A stretch of 64,000 nucleotides of DNA from NCBI GenBank assembly GCA_045399315.1, contig DAYVGO010000005.1:225193-289192 (forward strand). Direction: 5' to 3'. This DNA is from Arsenophonus sp045399315 (GTDB lineage Bacteria; Pseudomonadota; Gammaproteobacteria; Enterobacterales; Enterobacteriaceae). Below the pieces are notes generated by a model that did not search any database, had not been told where the DNA came from, and worked only from the letters and a program-made list of their open reading frames with translations. Position 1 is the stretch's first letter. Each line of letters starts with the position of its first letter. Below are positions 9,650 through 18,824 of the stretch, one piece after another. Both the position numbers and the translations under genes were made by a program.

Positions 9650-10614
9650 TTTTTTGGCAACCAAAGTAGCACGTAAAGGAGTTGGATAACCTTCAACGGT
9701 CAATTGATTGTTATTTGGATCAAGAAAATCTGCTAATGATTCAGTTGCCATCCAGGCAGTTTTCCGTTGTTCTTAGGTGGTTGTTGCTGTTTGATTAACA
9801 ATATGCACATCACAGAAACCACATTTTTGCAGCTAGATTTTGAGCATTTTAGCTGATGGAATAAAGTAGACATTACGCATCTGAGCGTAACGTTTATTAG
9901 GTATTAAGCATTGCTTTTCATCATCTTCGATGACTAAACTCTCTAATACCAATTCACCACCGGAAACTAATTGATTTTTTAGTTGATAAAGATGGTCTAA
10001 TGGTGAGCGGTGATGATAAAATACTCCCATTGAGAATACCGTATCAAAGGCGGCTAGGGTAAGAAGTTGCTCAATGCCTAATGGTAATAGATGTGCTCGT
10101 TAATCATTATCAATTAATTTGCGTACTGCTTCAAATTGACATAGAAATAGCTGAGTAGGATCAATACCGATTACAGATTTTGCCCCTTCACCAACCATTC
10201 GCCACATGTGATAGCCATTACCGTATCTGACATCGAGTATCAGTTTATCTGTTGGTGGTGAAAGATAAGGTAGTATACGTTGCCATTTCCAATCCGAACG
10301 CCATTCTCTATCAATGTTAATATTGTATAGGGAAAACAGACCCTTCCACCAGGGCATTAAACTAATTAACAGCTGTTTGATCTGTTGCTTGTCTTTTAAA
10401 CAAAGAGGATACTTATTTTTAGCGATCACAACGGTTTTTAGATCTAGTTGGTTAGGTGTCATTGTAGGTAAATTTTGTACTATTTTTTGCCAACCTTTGA
10501 ATTGCCCATGTTGACTGTTTTTTTCCATTGTTCAATTTGGCCTGGTAGTGTTTCTAATCAATGATTAAGTGGCTCGACAGAGATTTGTTGATAAAAATGT
10601 GCAAAGTCTATCAT
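9645..10614 (-). pseudogene. cmoB: Decayed tRNA carboxymethyltransferase CmoB
   Basis: CmoB transfers the carboxymethyl group of Cx-SAM to 5-hydroxyuridine-34 of tRNAs to give cmo5U. The whole length aligns with E. coli CmoB (start MIDFAHFYQQIS; YHMWRMVGEGAKSVIGIDPT; LFLCQFEAVRKL; MGVFYHHRSPLDHL; KRYAQMRNVYFIPSA), but it contains an in-frame TGA at the Trp of the conserved HWLETLP, a frameshift in an A7 run near 10520, a TAA near 10099, a TAG at another Trp position near 9833 and a TAA near 9775. Its start codon overlaps the cmoA stop as TGATG, so the two were translationally coupled. The 3' boundary is approximate. Confidence 0.93.
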
Positions 10615-11369
10615 CAATCTGAATCCTTGATAGCTAGCAATGAACCGAAATTGAAACACTGAAACCATAAATCACAATGATTAAAACCTGCTCTTAGTAA
10701 ACGGGATTTATGTTTGTTAATCGAATCAGTTAACATTACATTTTCCAACATATTTCGTTTTTGACTTATCTCCAGCTCACTATAGCCATTGGCGCGTTTG
10801 AAATCGTAATACATATTAAACAATAAATGATCAATTTTTTCGTCGCTAAAATTAAATTTTTCTGATAGCACTAAAACACCACCTGGATTAAGTCCTTGGT
10901 AGATACGGTTAATTAATTTTTGACGGATGGCAGGGTCGATAAATTGTAGGGTAAAATTTAATACCACCATTGAGGCATTTTGGATGTCGATATTGAGAAT
11001 ATCATCTTCGATAATTTTAACAGGCGTATCCGCTTTATAACCATAAACATATCGCCGACAACGCTCAATCATTGCAGCTGAATTATCAACAGCAATTATT
11101 TTACAATTTTCAGTGTTGATATTACGCTGGATTGATGATGTTGCTGTACCTAAAGAACAGCCAAGATCGTAAATAATACTATTGGGGGTGACAAAACGTG
11201 ACGCGAGCATGCCAATCATGGTAATAATATTTGCATAGCCAGGAACAGAACGTTTAATCATATCAGGAAAGACTTCAGCAACTTTTTCATCAAATTGCCA
11301 ATCACCTAAGTTTGCAATAGCAGTAGCAAACAAAGTGTCTTTCTGTTTATTTAGAATTTGGTTGGACAT
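10614..11369 (-). CDS. cmoA: Carboxy-S-adenosyl-L-methionine synthase CmoA
   Basis: CmoA makes carboxy-SAM (Cx-SAM) from SAM and prephenate. The 251-residue protein (E. coli 247) is intact: the SAM-binding motif YDLGCSLGTATSS, the acidic strand end KIIAVDNSAAMIERCRR, VLNFTLQFI, and the C-terminus FQCFNFGSLLAI. The only established user of Cx-SAM is CmoB, whose gene directly downstream is broken, so the product appears to have no partner. Either the gene has not yet decayed or CmoA is kept for another reason. Confidence 0.95.
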   Translation of the reverse strand: MSNQILNKQKDTLFATAIANLGDWQFDEKVAEVFPDMIKRSVPGYANIITMIGMLASRFVTPNSIIYDLGCSLGTATSSIQRNINTENCKIIAVDNSAAMIERCRRYVYGYKADTPVKIIEDDILNIDIQNASMVVLNFTLQFIDPAIRQKLINRIYQGLNPGGVLVLSEKFNFSDEKIDHLLFNMYYDFKRANGYSELEISQKRNMLENVMLTDSINKHKSRLLRAGFNHCDLWFQCFNFGSLLAIKDSD

Positions 11370-11495
11370 AACCTGTAGATCAATTAAATAGCAAACGGTA
11401 ATTTATTCTAACAGATTTTATATTAATACATAAGTTAAATCTCATTAACATGGCAAACCACTGGCTATGACCATGTTAATGTAATAAGCATTGTA

Positions 11496-11894
11496 TCAAG
11501 GATCAAACGAGAAAATTTGTATCCAGGGTAAATAATAAATGTTAACTAGGATCATCAAGATCATAGAAGTAAAGGTTATTATTCGGCTAAAATGGCGCCA
11601 GGTATATTCTCTATGTTTTAGGCCAAAGTAATGCAGAATTCTGGTTGTGATAAAAATTAGCCCGCAAAGAGAAATAGCCCAAACCGGTGCGCCATTCATC
11701 TCCATCATTAATAATAACAGCATAGGGATAGGGATATATTCAATCACATTACCCTAGATGCGGATTGCTGTTTGTAATTCATAAAAACCACCATCACTGG
11801 ATGCAACTTGGTATTGAGTTCTAAGTTTAATCACTTCTACAGATATTTTAAGCAATATTAAAGCGTTAAATATGATGTACAGAGAACTAACCAT
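11496..11894 (-). pseudogene. yecN: YecN-like MAPEG-family membrane protein with one amber codon
   Basis: Small membrane protein of the MAPEG superfamily, about 132 codons from ATG 11892-11894. It begins MVSSLYIIFNALILLKIS and continues QYQVASSDGGFYELQTAIRI, then a TAG, then GNVIEYIPIPMLLLLMMEMN and later ARILHYFG-type ITTRILHYFGLKHREYTWR. E. coli YecN has IRIHGNAVEYIP at this point, so the amber replaces one residue and everything else is in frame. YecN is next to cmoA in E. coli too. A single nonsense change makes this one of the least decayed pseudogenes here. Suppression or a sequence error should be excluded before calling it dead. Confidence 0.82.
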
Positions 11895-12167
11895 TTTTTC
11901 CCAATTTTTCTAAGCAGAACAGCGAAATAATGATACATCTCAAAGCTGTAACTGTTACCATAAATATAGTATTTAAATTAATAAAAAGCTTTACTAGTGC
12001 AAAAATGGTAAAAGTTGTCTGTCCAATATGGTTTGGCTTACTTATTTATTTCTCAATAGAAATTTCTGTATAATAGCAATATTTTTGATTGTGTTTGAAT
12101 AAATAGTACTAAAACTATTAGTGCAAACGACTCTGCAAGTTGAGTATGATGAGTAAAAGGATATCGT

Positions 12168-13946
12168 ATGCGGACAAATTATTGTGGGCAATTAGGTGTT
12201 GCTCACGTCGGACAAAAAGTGACTCTCTGTGGCTGGGTGAATTGTCAGCGCAATTTAGGTAAATTAATTTTTGTCGATATGAGAGATCGCGAAGGTATAG
12301 TTCAGGTGGTATTTGTGCAGGAAAATCACGCAGAACTTTTTACACAAGCGGCACAGTTACGCAACGAATTTTGTATCCAGATCACAGGCCTAGTGCGAAA
12401 GCGTGAACAAATTAATCAAGAAATAGCGACCGGCAATATTGAAATTGTTGCAGAAGCATTGACGGTTATTAATCGGGCTGAGCCGTTGCCAATAGATAGC
12501 AATCAACAGAATTCAGAAGAAATGAGATTAAAATATCGTTATCTTGATTTACGTCGTCCAGTAATGGCAACTCGCTTAAGAGAACGAGCTAAAATTACTA
12601 GTTTTGTGCGTCGTTTTATGGATGCCGAAGGTTTTATCGATATTGAAACACCAATTCTGACGAAAGCAACCCCTGAAGGTGCGCGTGATTATCTGGTTCC
12701 AAGCCGTGTGCATAAAGGCGAATTTTATGCTTTGCCGCAATCACCACAACTTTTTAAGCAATTATTGATGATGTCGGGTTTTGATCGCTATTATCAGATA
12801 GTCAAATGTTTTCGTGATGAAGATTTACGTGCGGATCGTCAACCTGAATTTACTCAGATCGATGTAGAAACCTCTTTTATGACTGCGGAACAAGTTCGTG
12901 AAGTCATGGAGCGTTTGATCCGCCAGTTATGGCAGGAAAATAAAGGAATTGAGTTAGGTACCTTTCCGGTAATGACATTTGCTGAGGCTATGCAACGTTA
13001 TGGTTCAGATAAACCAGACTTACGTAATCCTTTGGAATTAGTTGATATTGCGGATTTAGTTAACTCCGTTGAATTTAAGGTATTTGCTGAGGTTGCCAAT
13101 GATCCCAAAGGGCGGGTTGTTGCGCTTTGCGTTCCAGAGGGCACTAAATTAACACGCAAGCAACTGAATGGTTATGGTGACTATGTCGCTATTTATGGCG
13201 TAAAAGGCTTAGCCTGGATGAAAGTAAATTCTGTTGCTGAAGATAAGACAGATATTCAAAGCCCACTAGCTAAAATTTTGCCACAACAGGTCATCGATAA
13301 TTTGTTAGCTCGTACCCAAGCTAAAACCGGTGATATTTTGCTATTTGGTGCTGGTAAACAAAATGTCGTTAATGATGCGATGGGAGCGTTACGGTTAAAA
13401 GTCGGGCGTGATTTAGCAATCACCCAAAATAACAGCTGGAAACCGTTATGGGTTATTGATTTTCCGATGTTTGAAGAAGATGAAAATGGTGAACTTAATG
13501 CTATGCATCATCCATTTACTGCACCGAAAGACTTTACCCCTGAACAATTACAAGCAAATCCTCTGGCCGCGGTTGCCAACGCATATGATATGGTAATTAA
13601 TGGTTATGAAGTTGGTGGTGGCTCGGTACGAATTCACCAGAATAAGATGCAACAAGCTGTTTTCGAAATTCTTAATATTGGTAAACAAGATCAAAAAGAT
13701 AAATTTGGTTTCTTGCTAGAGGCATTACAATATGGCACGCCACCACATGCCGGTTTAGCATTTGGTTTAGATCGGTTAGTGATGTTATTAACGGCAACAG
13801 AAAATATTCGCGATGTTATTGCGTTTCCAAAAACAACAGCCGCTGCTTGTTTAATGACCGATGCCCCAAGTGTGGCTAATCCCGCTGCATTAGCAGAGTT
13901 GGCGATAACTGTTGTTGAGAAAGCAAATAATTACTATGCAATATAA
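12168..13946 (+). CDS. aspS: Aspartyl-tRNA synthetase
   Basis: Class II aminoacyl-tRNA synthetase, 592 residues (E. coli 590). The N-terminal OB-fold anticodon domain (VTLCGWVNCQRNLGKLIFVD) is followed by the catalytic core with motif 1 region FMDAEGFIDIETPILTKATP, motif 2 CFRDEDLRADRQPEFTQID, the bacterial GAD insertion (about residues 290-420) and motif 3 GLAFGLDRLVMLL. The gene is intact. A TATAAT at 12069-12074 is a possible -10 about 95 bp upstream, with no clear -35. The last codons overlap the start of nudB, giving a compact aspS-nudB-yebC transcription unit as in E. coli. Confidence 0.97.
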   Translation: MRTNYCGQLGVAHVGQKVTLCGWVNCQRNLGKLIFVDMRDREGIVQVVFVQENHAELFTQAAQLRNEFCIQITGLVRKREQINQEIATGNIEIVAEALTVINRAEPLPIDSNQQNSEEMRLKYRYLDLRRPVMATRLRERAKITSFVRRFMDAEGFIDIETPILTKATPEGARDYLVPSRVHKGEFYALPQSPQLFKQLLMMSGFDRYYQIVKCFRDEDLRADRQPEFTQIDVETSFMTAEQVREVMERLIRQLWQENKGIELGTFPVMTFAEAMQRYGSDKPDLRNPLELVDIADLVNSVEFKVFAEVANDPKGRVVALCVPEGTKLTRKQLNGYGDYVAIYGVKGLAWMKVNSVAEDKTDIQSPLAKILPQQVIDNLLARTQAKTGDILLFGAGKQNVVNDAMGALRLKVGRDLAITQNNSWKPLWVIDFPMFEEDENGELNAMHHPFTAPKDFTPEQLQANPLAAVANAYDMVINGYEVGGGSVRIHQNKMQQAVFEILNIGKQDQKDKFGFLLEALQYGTPPHAGLAFGLDRLVMLLTATENIRDVIAFPKTTAAACLMTDAPSVANPAALAELAITVVEKANNYYAI

Positions 13947-14373
13947 ACGGCCGGAATCAATATTAGTTGTTGTTTATGTGCCATCGAGTCGCCAAGTACT
14001 CATGCTCCAGCGGCGTGATGATCCTGATTTTTGGCAATCAGTGACCGGCAATCTTGAGGATAATGAAACACCACGAGAAGCAGCATTGCGCGAAGTGCAA
14101 GAAGAGATCGGCATTGATATTATCAAACAGCATTTGGAATTAGTTGATCTGCAACGTAGTCTCTATTTTGATATTTTTTTAAAATTTCGCTATCGCTATG
14201 CGCCAGGTGTAACCCAATGTAAAGAGCATTGGTTTTCTTTGGCCTTGCCACAAGAGCAAGATTTTTTGTTGATAGAACATTTGGCTTTTCGTTGGTTACC
14301 TACTGCTCAGGCGGCTGCATTGACCAAGTCATGGAGTAACCGTCAGGCGATTGAAGAATTTGTTCTAAAATGA
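13936..14373 (+). CDS. nudB: Dihydroneopterin triphosphate diphosphatase NudB
   Basis: Nudix hydrolase that removes pyrophosphate from dihydroneopterin triphosphate in folate synthesis. The Nudix box is complete: GNLEDNETPREAALREVQEE-IG. Also conserved are VLMLQRRDDPDFWQSVTG at the N-terminus and AALTKSWSNRQAIEEFV at the C-terminus. ATG 13936 is preferred over the upstream in-frame ATG 13912, because it gives the family-length 145-residue protein starting MQYKRPESILVV; it overlaps the end of aspS by 11 bp. The gene is intact. Confidence 0.93.
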   Translation: MQYKRPESILVVVYVPSSRQVLMLQRRDDPDFWQSVTGNLEDNETPREAALREVQEEIGIDIIKQHLELVDLQRSLYFDIFLKFRYRYAPGVTQCKEHWFSLALPQEQDFLLIEHLAFRWLPTAQAAALTKSWSNRQAIEEFVLK

Positions 14374-14403
14374 TTTTTATTGACGTATTTTGGGAGATAT
14401 TTC

Positions 14404-15147
14404 ATGGCAGGTCATAGTAAATGGGCCAATACTAAACACCGTAAAGCGGCACAAGATGCTAAACGTGGTAAAATTTTTACTAAAATTATTCGTGAACTTG
14501 TGACCGCAGCTCGCTTAGGTGGTGGTGATACTGCATCAAATCCACGATTGCGTGCGGCCATAGATAAAGCATTATCTAATAATATGGCACGAGATACTTT
14601 AAATAGAGCGATAGCACGTGGTATGGGCAGTGATGAAAATGATAATATGAAAACGATCATTTATGAAGGTTATGGCCCAGGTGGAACAGCTATTATGGTT
14701 GAATGTTTAAGTGATAATCGTAATCGTACGGTTTCTGATGTACGTCATGCCTTTACTAAATATGGTGGTAATTTAGGTACCGATGGCTCGGTCGCTTATT
14801 TATTTAATAAGCGTGGTGTGATCTCATATGCGCCAGGCATTGATGAAGATAGCTTGATGGAAGCGGCATTAGAAGCTGGTGCAGAAGATGTTGAATCTTA
14901 TGATGATGGTGTAATAGATGTTTATACTATTCTTGAAAATTTTGGTGACGTAAAAGATGCTTTAGACGCGGCTGGTTTTAAAGCCGAAGCAGTGGAAGTA
15001 ACAATGATCCCTTCAACGAAAGCATACTTAGATGCTGAAACTGCACCTAAGCTTCTGTGTTTAATCGATATGCTGGAAGATTCTGATGATGTACAAGAAG
15101 TGTATCATAATGGGGAAATTTCAGATGAAATTGCAGCTCAGCTATAA
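14404..15147 (+). CDS. yebC: YebC/PmpR-family protein (TACO1-like)
   Basis: Broadly conserved cytosolic protein of the YebC/TACO1 family. Members have been reported as transcription regulators and, more recently, as factors that relieve ribosome stalling. The 247 residues (E. coli 246) start MAGHSKWANTKHRKAAQDA and carry YEGYGPGGTAIMVECLSDN and GGNLGTDGSVAYLF. The upstream in-frame ATG at 14380 is less likely, because MAGHSKW is the universal family start and is preceded by GGGAGAT. It is third in the aspS-nudB-yebC unit and is followed by a terminator hairpin. Confidence 0.95.
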   Translation: MAGHSKWANTKHRKAAQDAKRGKIFTKIIRELVTAARLGGGDTASNPRLRAAIDKALSNNMARDTLNRAIARGMGSDENDNMKTIIYEGYGPGGTAIMVECLSDNRNRTVSDVRHAFTKYGGNLGTDGSVAYLFNKRGVISYAPGIDEDSLMEAALEAGAEDVESYDDGVIDVYTILENFGDVKDALDAAGFKAEAVEVTMIPSTKAYLDAETAPKLLCLIDMLEDSDDVQEVYHNGEISDEIAAQL

Positions 15148-15175
15148 TTAAATCAATTTTTTTATATTAAGAGAT

Positions 15176-15205
15176 AGCATGCTGATTATCAGTATGCTTT
15201 TTCTT
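15176..15205 (+). terminator. Intrinsic terminator after yebC
   Basis: 10-bp stem with one G-T pair (15176-15185 with 15189-15198), 3-nt loop, followed by TTTTCTTT. It separates the aspS-nudB-yebC unit from ruvC. Confidence 0.75.
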
Positions 15206-15237
15206 TGGATGTTTAACCTACTTAGTGAGTCAAGAAT

Positions 15238-15759
15238 ATGGCAATTATTCTTGGGATCGATCCTGGTTCTCGTATTACCGGTTATGGTATTGTTTGTCAA
15301 CAAGGTCGCCAGTTGATCTATTTAGGTAGTGGTTGTATACGTACTCAGGTTGAAGATCTGCCAACCCGCTTACAACGTATTTATGTTGGTGTTAATGAAA
15401 TTATTACCCAGTACAAACCGGACAGTTTTGCTGTTGAGCAAGTGTTTATGGCAAAAAATGCCGATTCTGCTCTAAAATTAGGTCAAGCAAGAGGGGTGAC
15501 GATTTTAGCTGCGGTTAATAATGATTTGCCGGTTTTTGAATATGCGGCGAGACAAGTCAAACAGTCCGTTGTTGGCACGGGTGTGGCTGAAAAAAAACAG
15601 GTTCAGCATATGGTATGTTCAGTATTAAAACTATCATCGCATCCGCAAGTTGATGCGGCTGATGCTTTGGCGATTGCGATCACCCATTGCCATTTTAATC
15701 AAAATTTAGTTCGGATGGGTGATCCTAAGCTATTATTGGCCAAAGGACGTTTACGTTAA
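15238..15759 (+). CDS. ruvC: Holliday junction resolvase RuvC
   Basis: Endonuclease that cuts Holliday junctions symmetrically, working with RuvAB in recombination repair. The 173 residues equal the E. coli length. The acidic catalytic residues are all visible: Asp in ILGIDPGSRITGYG, Glu in FAVEQVFMAKN, and the two Asp in HPQVDAADALAIAITHC. The gene is intact, starting at ATG 15238. A terminator-like hairpin lies between it and ruvA. Confidence 0.96.
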   Translation: MAIILGIDPGSRITGYGIVCQQGRQLIYLGSGCIRTQVEDLPTRLQRIYVGVNEIITQYKPDSFAVEQVFMAKNADSALKLGQARGVTILAAVNNDLPVFEYAARQVKQSVVGTGVAEKKQVQHMVCSVLKLSSHPQVDAADALAIAITHCHFNQNLVRMGDPKLLLAKGRLR

Positions 15760-15762
15760 TTG

Positions 15763-15786
15763 CTGGATATACATCCAGTATTTTTT
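15763..15786 (+). terminator. Terminator-like hairpin between ruvC and ruvA
   Basis: 6-bp stem (15763-15768 with 15773-15778), 4-nt loop, followed by TATTTTTT. This is consistent with ruvC and ruvAB being separate transcription units, as described for E. coli. Confidence 0.65.
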
Positions 15787-15829
15787 GTGATATAAACATT
15801 AACAGAATAACCCAAAAGAGGGAATCAAT

Positions 15830-16444
15830 GTGATTGGTCGCTTGCGAGGCACTATTTTAGAAAAACAGCCACCTATTGTTTTACTCGAGCTAAATGGCGT
15901 AGGTTATGAAGTTCATATGCCAATGACTTGTTTCTATGAATTACCTGATGTTGGTAAAGAAGTGAGCTTGTTGACTCAATTTATCGTGCGGGAAGACGCT
16001 CAGCTACTTTACGGCTTTAATGACCAGCAAGAAAGAGCATTATTTTGTGAATTAATTAAAGTTAATGGTGTTGGCCCTAAATTAGCACTGGCAATTTTAT
16101 CGGGAATGTCGGCTCACCAATTTGTTACTGCTATTGAGCAAGAAGCGATTACAACTTTAGTAAAATTACCTGGCGTTGGCAGAAAAACGGCAGAACGGTT
16201 GGTGGTGGAAATGAAAGACCGTTTTAAAGGACTAAACGGTGATCTATTTAATAACAGAGAAGTAAATTTACCTGGCTTAGCAGCAAAAAAACAAAATAGT
16301 AATGATATGGAAGCAGAGGCAGTTTCTGCGTTAATTTCTTTGGGCTATAAACCACAAGAAGCAAGTCGTATGATTGGTAGAGTTGCCCATCTTGCCACTA
16401 ATTGTGAAGCATTGATCCGTGAAGCATTGCGAGCTATGTTGTAA
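15830..16444 (+). CDS. ruvA: Holliday junction branch migration protein RuvA
   Basis: DNA-binding subunit of the RuvAB branch-migration complex. 204 residues from a GTG start (E. coli 203), with a GAGGGAAT ribosome binding site just upstream. Domain I is the OB-fold (MIGRLRGTILEKQPP), domain II has two helix-hairpin-helix motifs (LIKVNGVGPKLALAIL and LVKLPGVGRKTAERLVVEM), and domain III is the RuvB-contacting helical bundle (AVSALISLGYKPQEASRMI). The gene is intact and 23 bp upstream of ruvB. Confidence 0.96.
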   Translation: MIGRLRGTILEKQPPIVLLELNGVGYEVHMPMTCFYELPDVGKEVSLLTQFIVREDAQLLYGFNDQQERALFCELIKVNGVGPKLALAILSGMSAHQFVTAIEQEAITTLVKLPGVGRKTAERLVVEMKDRFKGLNGDLFNNREVNLPGLAAKKQNSNDMEAEAVSALISLGYKPQEASRMIGRVAHLATNCEALIREALRAML

Positions 16445-16467
16445 ATTGTTAAGTAAGAGACAAATAT

Positions 16468-17481
16468 ATGATTGAGGCTGATCGTTTAGTTTCTGCTGAA
16501 AATTTAGCTGATGAAGAAGTGATTGATCGGGCTATTCGTCCAAAACTACTTACTGAATATGTTGGGCAACCTCAGGTTTGCCAACAGATGGAAATCTTTA
16601 TCCAGGCTGCTAAATTACGAGCTGAAGCACTTGACCACTTGCTAATTTTTGGGCCCCCAGGGCTCGGTAAAACCACTTTAGCCAGGATTGTGGCTAATGA
16701 ATTGGGATCAAATTTACGCACAACTTCTGGTCCGGTATTGGAAAAGGCAGGGGATTTAGCGGCTATACTCACTAATTTAGAGCCACATGATGTGCTATTT
16801 ATTGATGAAATACACCGTTTATCGCCAGTTGTAGAAGAGATCCTTTACCCAGCAATGGAAGATTATCAATTAGATATCATGATTGGTGAAGGACCTGCCG
16901 CGAGATCAATTAAAATCGATCTACCTGCTTTTACTTTGGTTGGTGCAACCACTAGAGCTGGCTCGCTGACATCTCCACTTCGGGATCGTTTTGGTATTGT
17001 ACAGCGGCTTGAATTTTATAATGTCGATGATTTACAAACGATTGTATTACGTAGTGCACGCTTCATGGAGTTAGAAATCTCTGATGCTGGTGCCAGACAA
17101 ATTGCAATGCGCTCACGAGGAACTCCACGAATAACTAATCGTTTATTGCGACGTGTGAGAGATTTTGCTCAAGTAAAAGGCGATGGTATTATCGATGATA
17201 CTATTGCTTCACAGGCATTGGATATTCTTAATGTTGATTCAGCCGGTTTTGATTATCTTGATCGTAAGTTATTGATAGCTATTATTGATAAATTTATGGG
17301 TGGGCCGGTAGGATTAGACAATGTTGCCGCTGCAATTGGTGAAGAAAGAGAAACAATCGAAGATGTTCTTGAACCTTTTCTTATTCAACAAGGCTTTATT
17401 CAGCGTACGCCTCGAGGTCGAATAGCAACTGATCATGCTTATCACCATTTTGGTCTCAATAAAGATGATGATATTAATTAA
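16468..17481 (+). CDS. ruvB: Holliday junction branch migration ATPase RuvB
   Basis: AAA+ motor of branch migration. 337 residues (E. coli 336). Walker A is LIFGPPGLGKTTLARI, Walker B is DVLFIDEIHRLSPVVEE, sensor 1 is LVGATTRAGSLTSPLRDRFG, and the C-terminal winged-helix domain ends IQQGFIQRTPRGRIATDHAY. All key residues are present. It forms an operon with ruvA. In E. coli the znu locus is close by, as it is here after the accessory insertion at 17.9-19.4 kb. Confidence 0.97.
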   Translation: MIEADRLVSAENLADEEVIDRAIRPKLLTEYVGQPQVCQQMEIFIQAAKLRAEALDHLLIFGPPGLGKTTLARIVANELGSNLRTTSGPVLEKAGDLAAILTNLEPHDVLFIDEIHRLSPVVEEILYPAMEDYQLDIMIGEGPAARSIKIDLPAFTLVGATTRAGSLTSPLRDRFGIVQRLEFYNVDDLQTIVLRSARFMELEISDAGARQIAMRSRGTPRITNRLLRRVRDFAQVKGDGIIDDTIASQALDILNVDSAGFDYLDRKLLIAIIDKFMGGPVGLDNVAAAIGEERETIEDVLEPFLIQQGFIQRTPRGRIATDHAYHHFGLNKDDDIN

Positions 17482-17879
17482 TCTTATCGATTAGTTTAAA
17501 TATATTGCCCAGTAGATGTTATAATAATTAGCATAATTATTTTTAAAATAGTTTGTAGGTATGTTTACCTATCATTAATAATGATAGGTGAATAAATAAT
17601 AATTTATTTATAAGAATATTCTATTTAGTTAAATCACTTTTATATTTCCTGAATAATTTATTAAATTAGAATATTGTTAATATAAATTAGTAATATTTTC
17701 TTATTATATAATAAGAAATTTAATATAAACATAATTTATAATTCATTATTTTTATTAATTTATTATATTATTTTAATTGATGTTATGTGGCTAGTTAAAT
17801 AATAATTTTGCGGTAGTTTTCATTATCTCTATTAACTTTTTTTTAATAAATAAAATTAGTCAATTGTGGAATAAGCTAA
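17482..17879. other. Extremely AT-rich gene-free spacer
   Basis: No coding remnant recognised. It holds one strong hairpin (17567-17589) after ruvB and then long A/T runs up to the start of the AA10 pseudogene. Confidence 0.4.
17567..17589. terminator. Hairpin downstream of ruvB, possible terminator
   Basis: 10-bp perfect stem (17567-17576 with 17580-17589) with a 3-nt loop. It lacks a proper T-run on the + strand (GAATAAATAATAATTT follows), so termination is only possible. Confidence 0.45.
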
Positions 17880-18488
17880 ATGAAAATAAAATTATTATTA
17901 ATAATGTTAGCATTAGCAATATTAACATTAATTAGTGCTATAAGTTTTGCTTGTGCTGATACCACTCTCAAGCTGATACATGGTTATATTGATTTTCCTG
18001 CTAGCCGAGCTTATCTTTATTCATTAAGTAAAAATGGCAATTCTGGTGCGGTTATTGTTGAACTACAATCGGTTGAAGGTTGTAAAGGTTTTCCCCGCAA
18101 GGGACCACCTGATGGAAAAATTACCAGTGTCGGACACCGTTGGTTTGATGAGTTAGATGATCAAAGTGACATTCGTTGGACTAAGGTTGATATTTCACCT
18201 GGTAAGAATACTTTCCATTGGACGTTAACCGTACCTCATAGGACAACTGGCTGAGAGTATTTTATTACTAAACAAGATTAGGATCCTAATGCACCATTAG
18301 TGTGTAGTTCATTTGATCTGCAACCATTTTGTAGCCGAACAGATGGTGGTTAAATGCCTTCATTTGAAGTATCTATTGATTGCAATATGCTGTATCGTAC
18401 CGGTTATCAGGTGATATTAGGAGTATGGACAATTTATGATACGGGAAATGTATTTTATCAAGTAATAAATACTAATATAAAACCTTAA
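17880..18488 (+). pseudogene. Decayed AA10 lytic polysaccharide monooxygenase / chitin-binding protein, copy 1
   Basis: The start encodes a signal peptide (MKIKLLLIMLALAILTLISA) and then a chitin-active AA10 domain: IHGYIDFPASRAYL, which includes the copper-brace N-terminal His of the mature enzyme; FPRKGPPDGKITSVG; IRWTKVDISPGKNTFHWTL; EYFITKQD-stop-DPNAP; and TGYQVILGVWTIYDTGN with VFYQVI at the end. All pieces are in one frame, interrupted by TGA near 18252, TAG near 18280 and TAA near 18352. The first two replace Trp residues expected in the family. AA10 enzymes cut crystalline chitin oxidatively. Extra residues between the signal peptide and the His are odd. It lies between ruvB and znu, where E. 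coli has no such gene, so it is probably acquired. Confidence 0.82.
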
Positions 18489-18824
18489 CTGTTTTTATTT
18501 TCACTAAATAGTTAATTATCATAATATTTAATAATATCGACAATTCTGCTATAGGCAAGCTAAAGATTTTCTCTATATTACTTTTAGTTTCTATTGTCAA
18601 AGAATATCTATTTATTTTTATTGCTGCTTATTTTTCTCTCACTGATAAATTAAATAATATTAGTTAAATTATATTAAAAATAAATATTAAATAACCATTT
18701 TATTTTTTTGTTTAAATAAAATTTAACAAAAAATCATTTGATTTTATATATAGCGTAATCGATTTATTTTGTATTTTTTAAGGACTATAGATTTACATAT
18801 TATTCTATTAGGAATAAAAAATAA
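18489..18824. other. AT-rich gene-free spacer
   Basis: No coding remnant or clear structure recognised between the AA10 and Ail-type pseudogenes. Confidence 0.4.
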
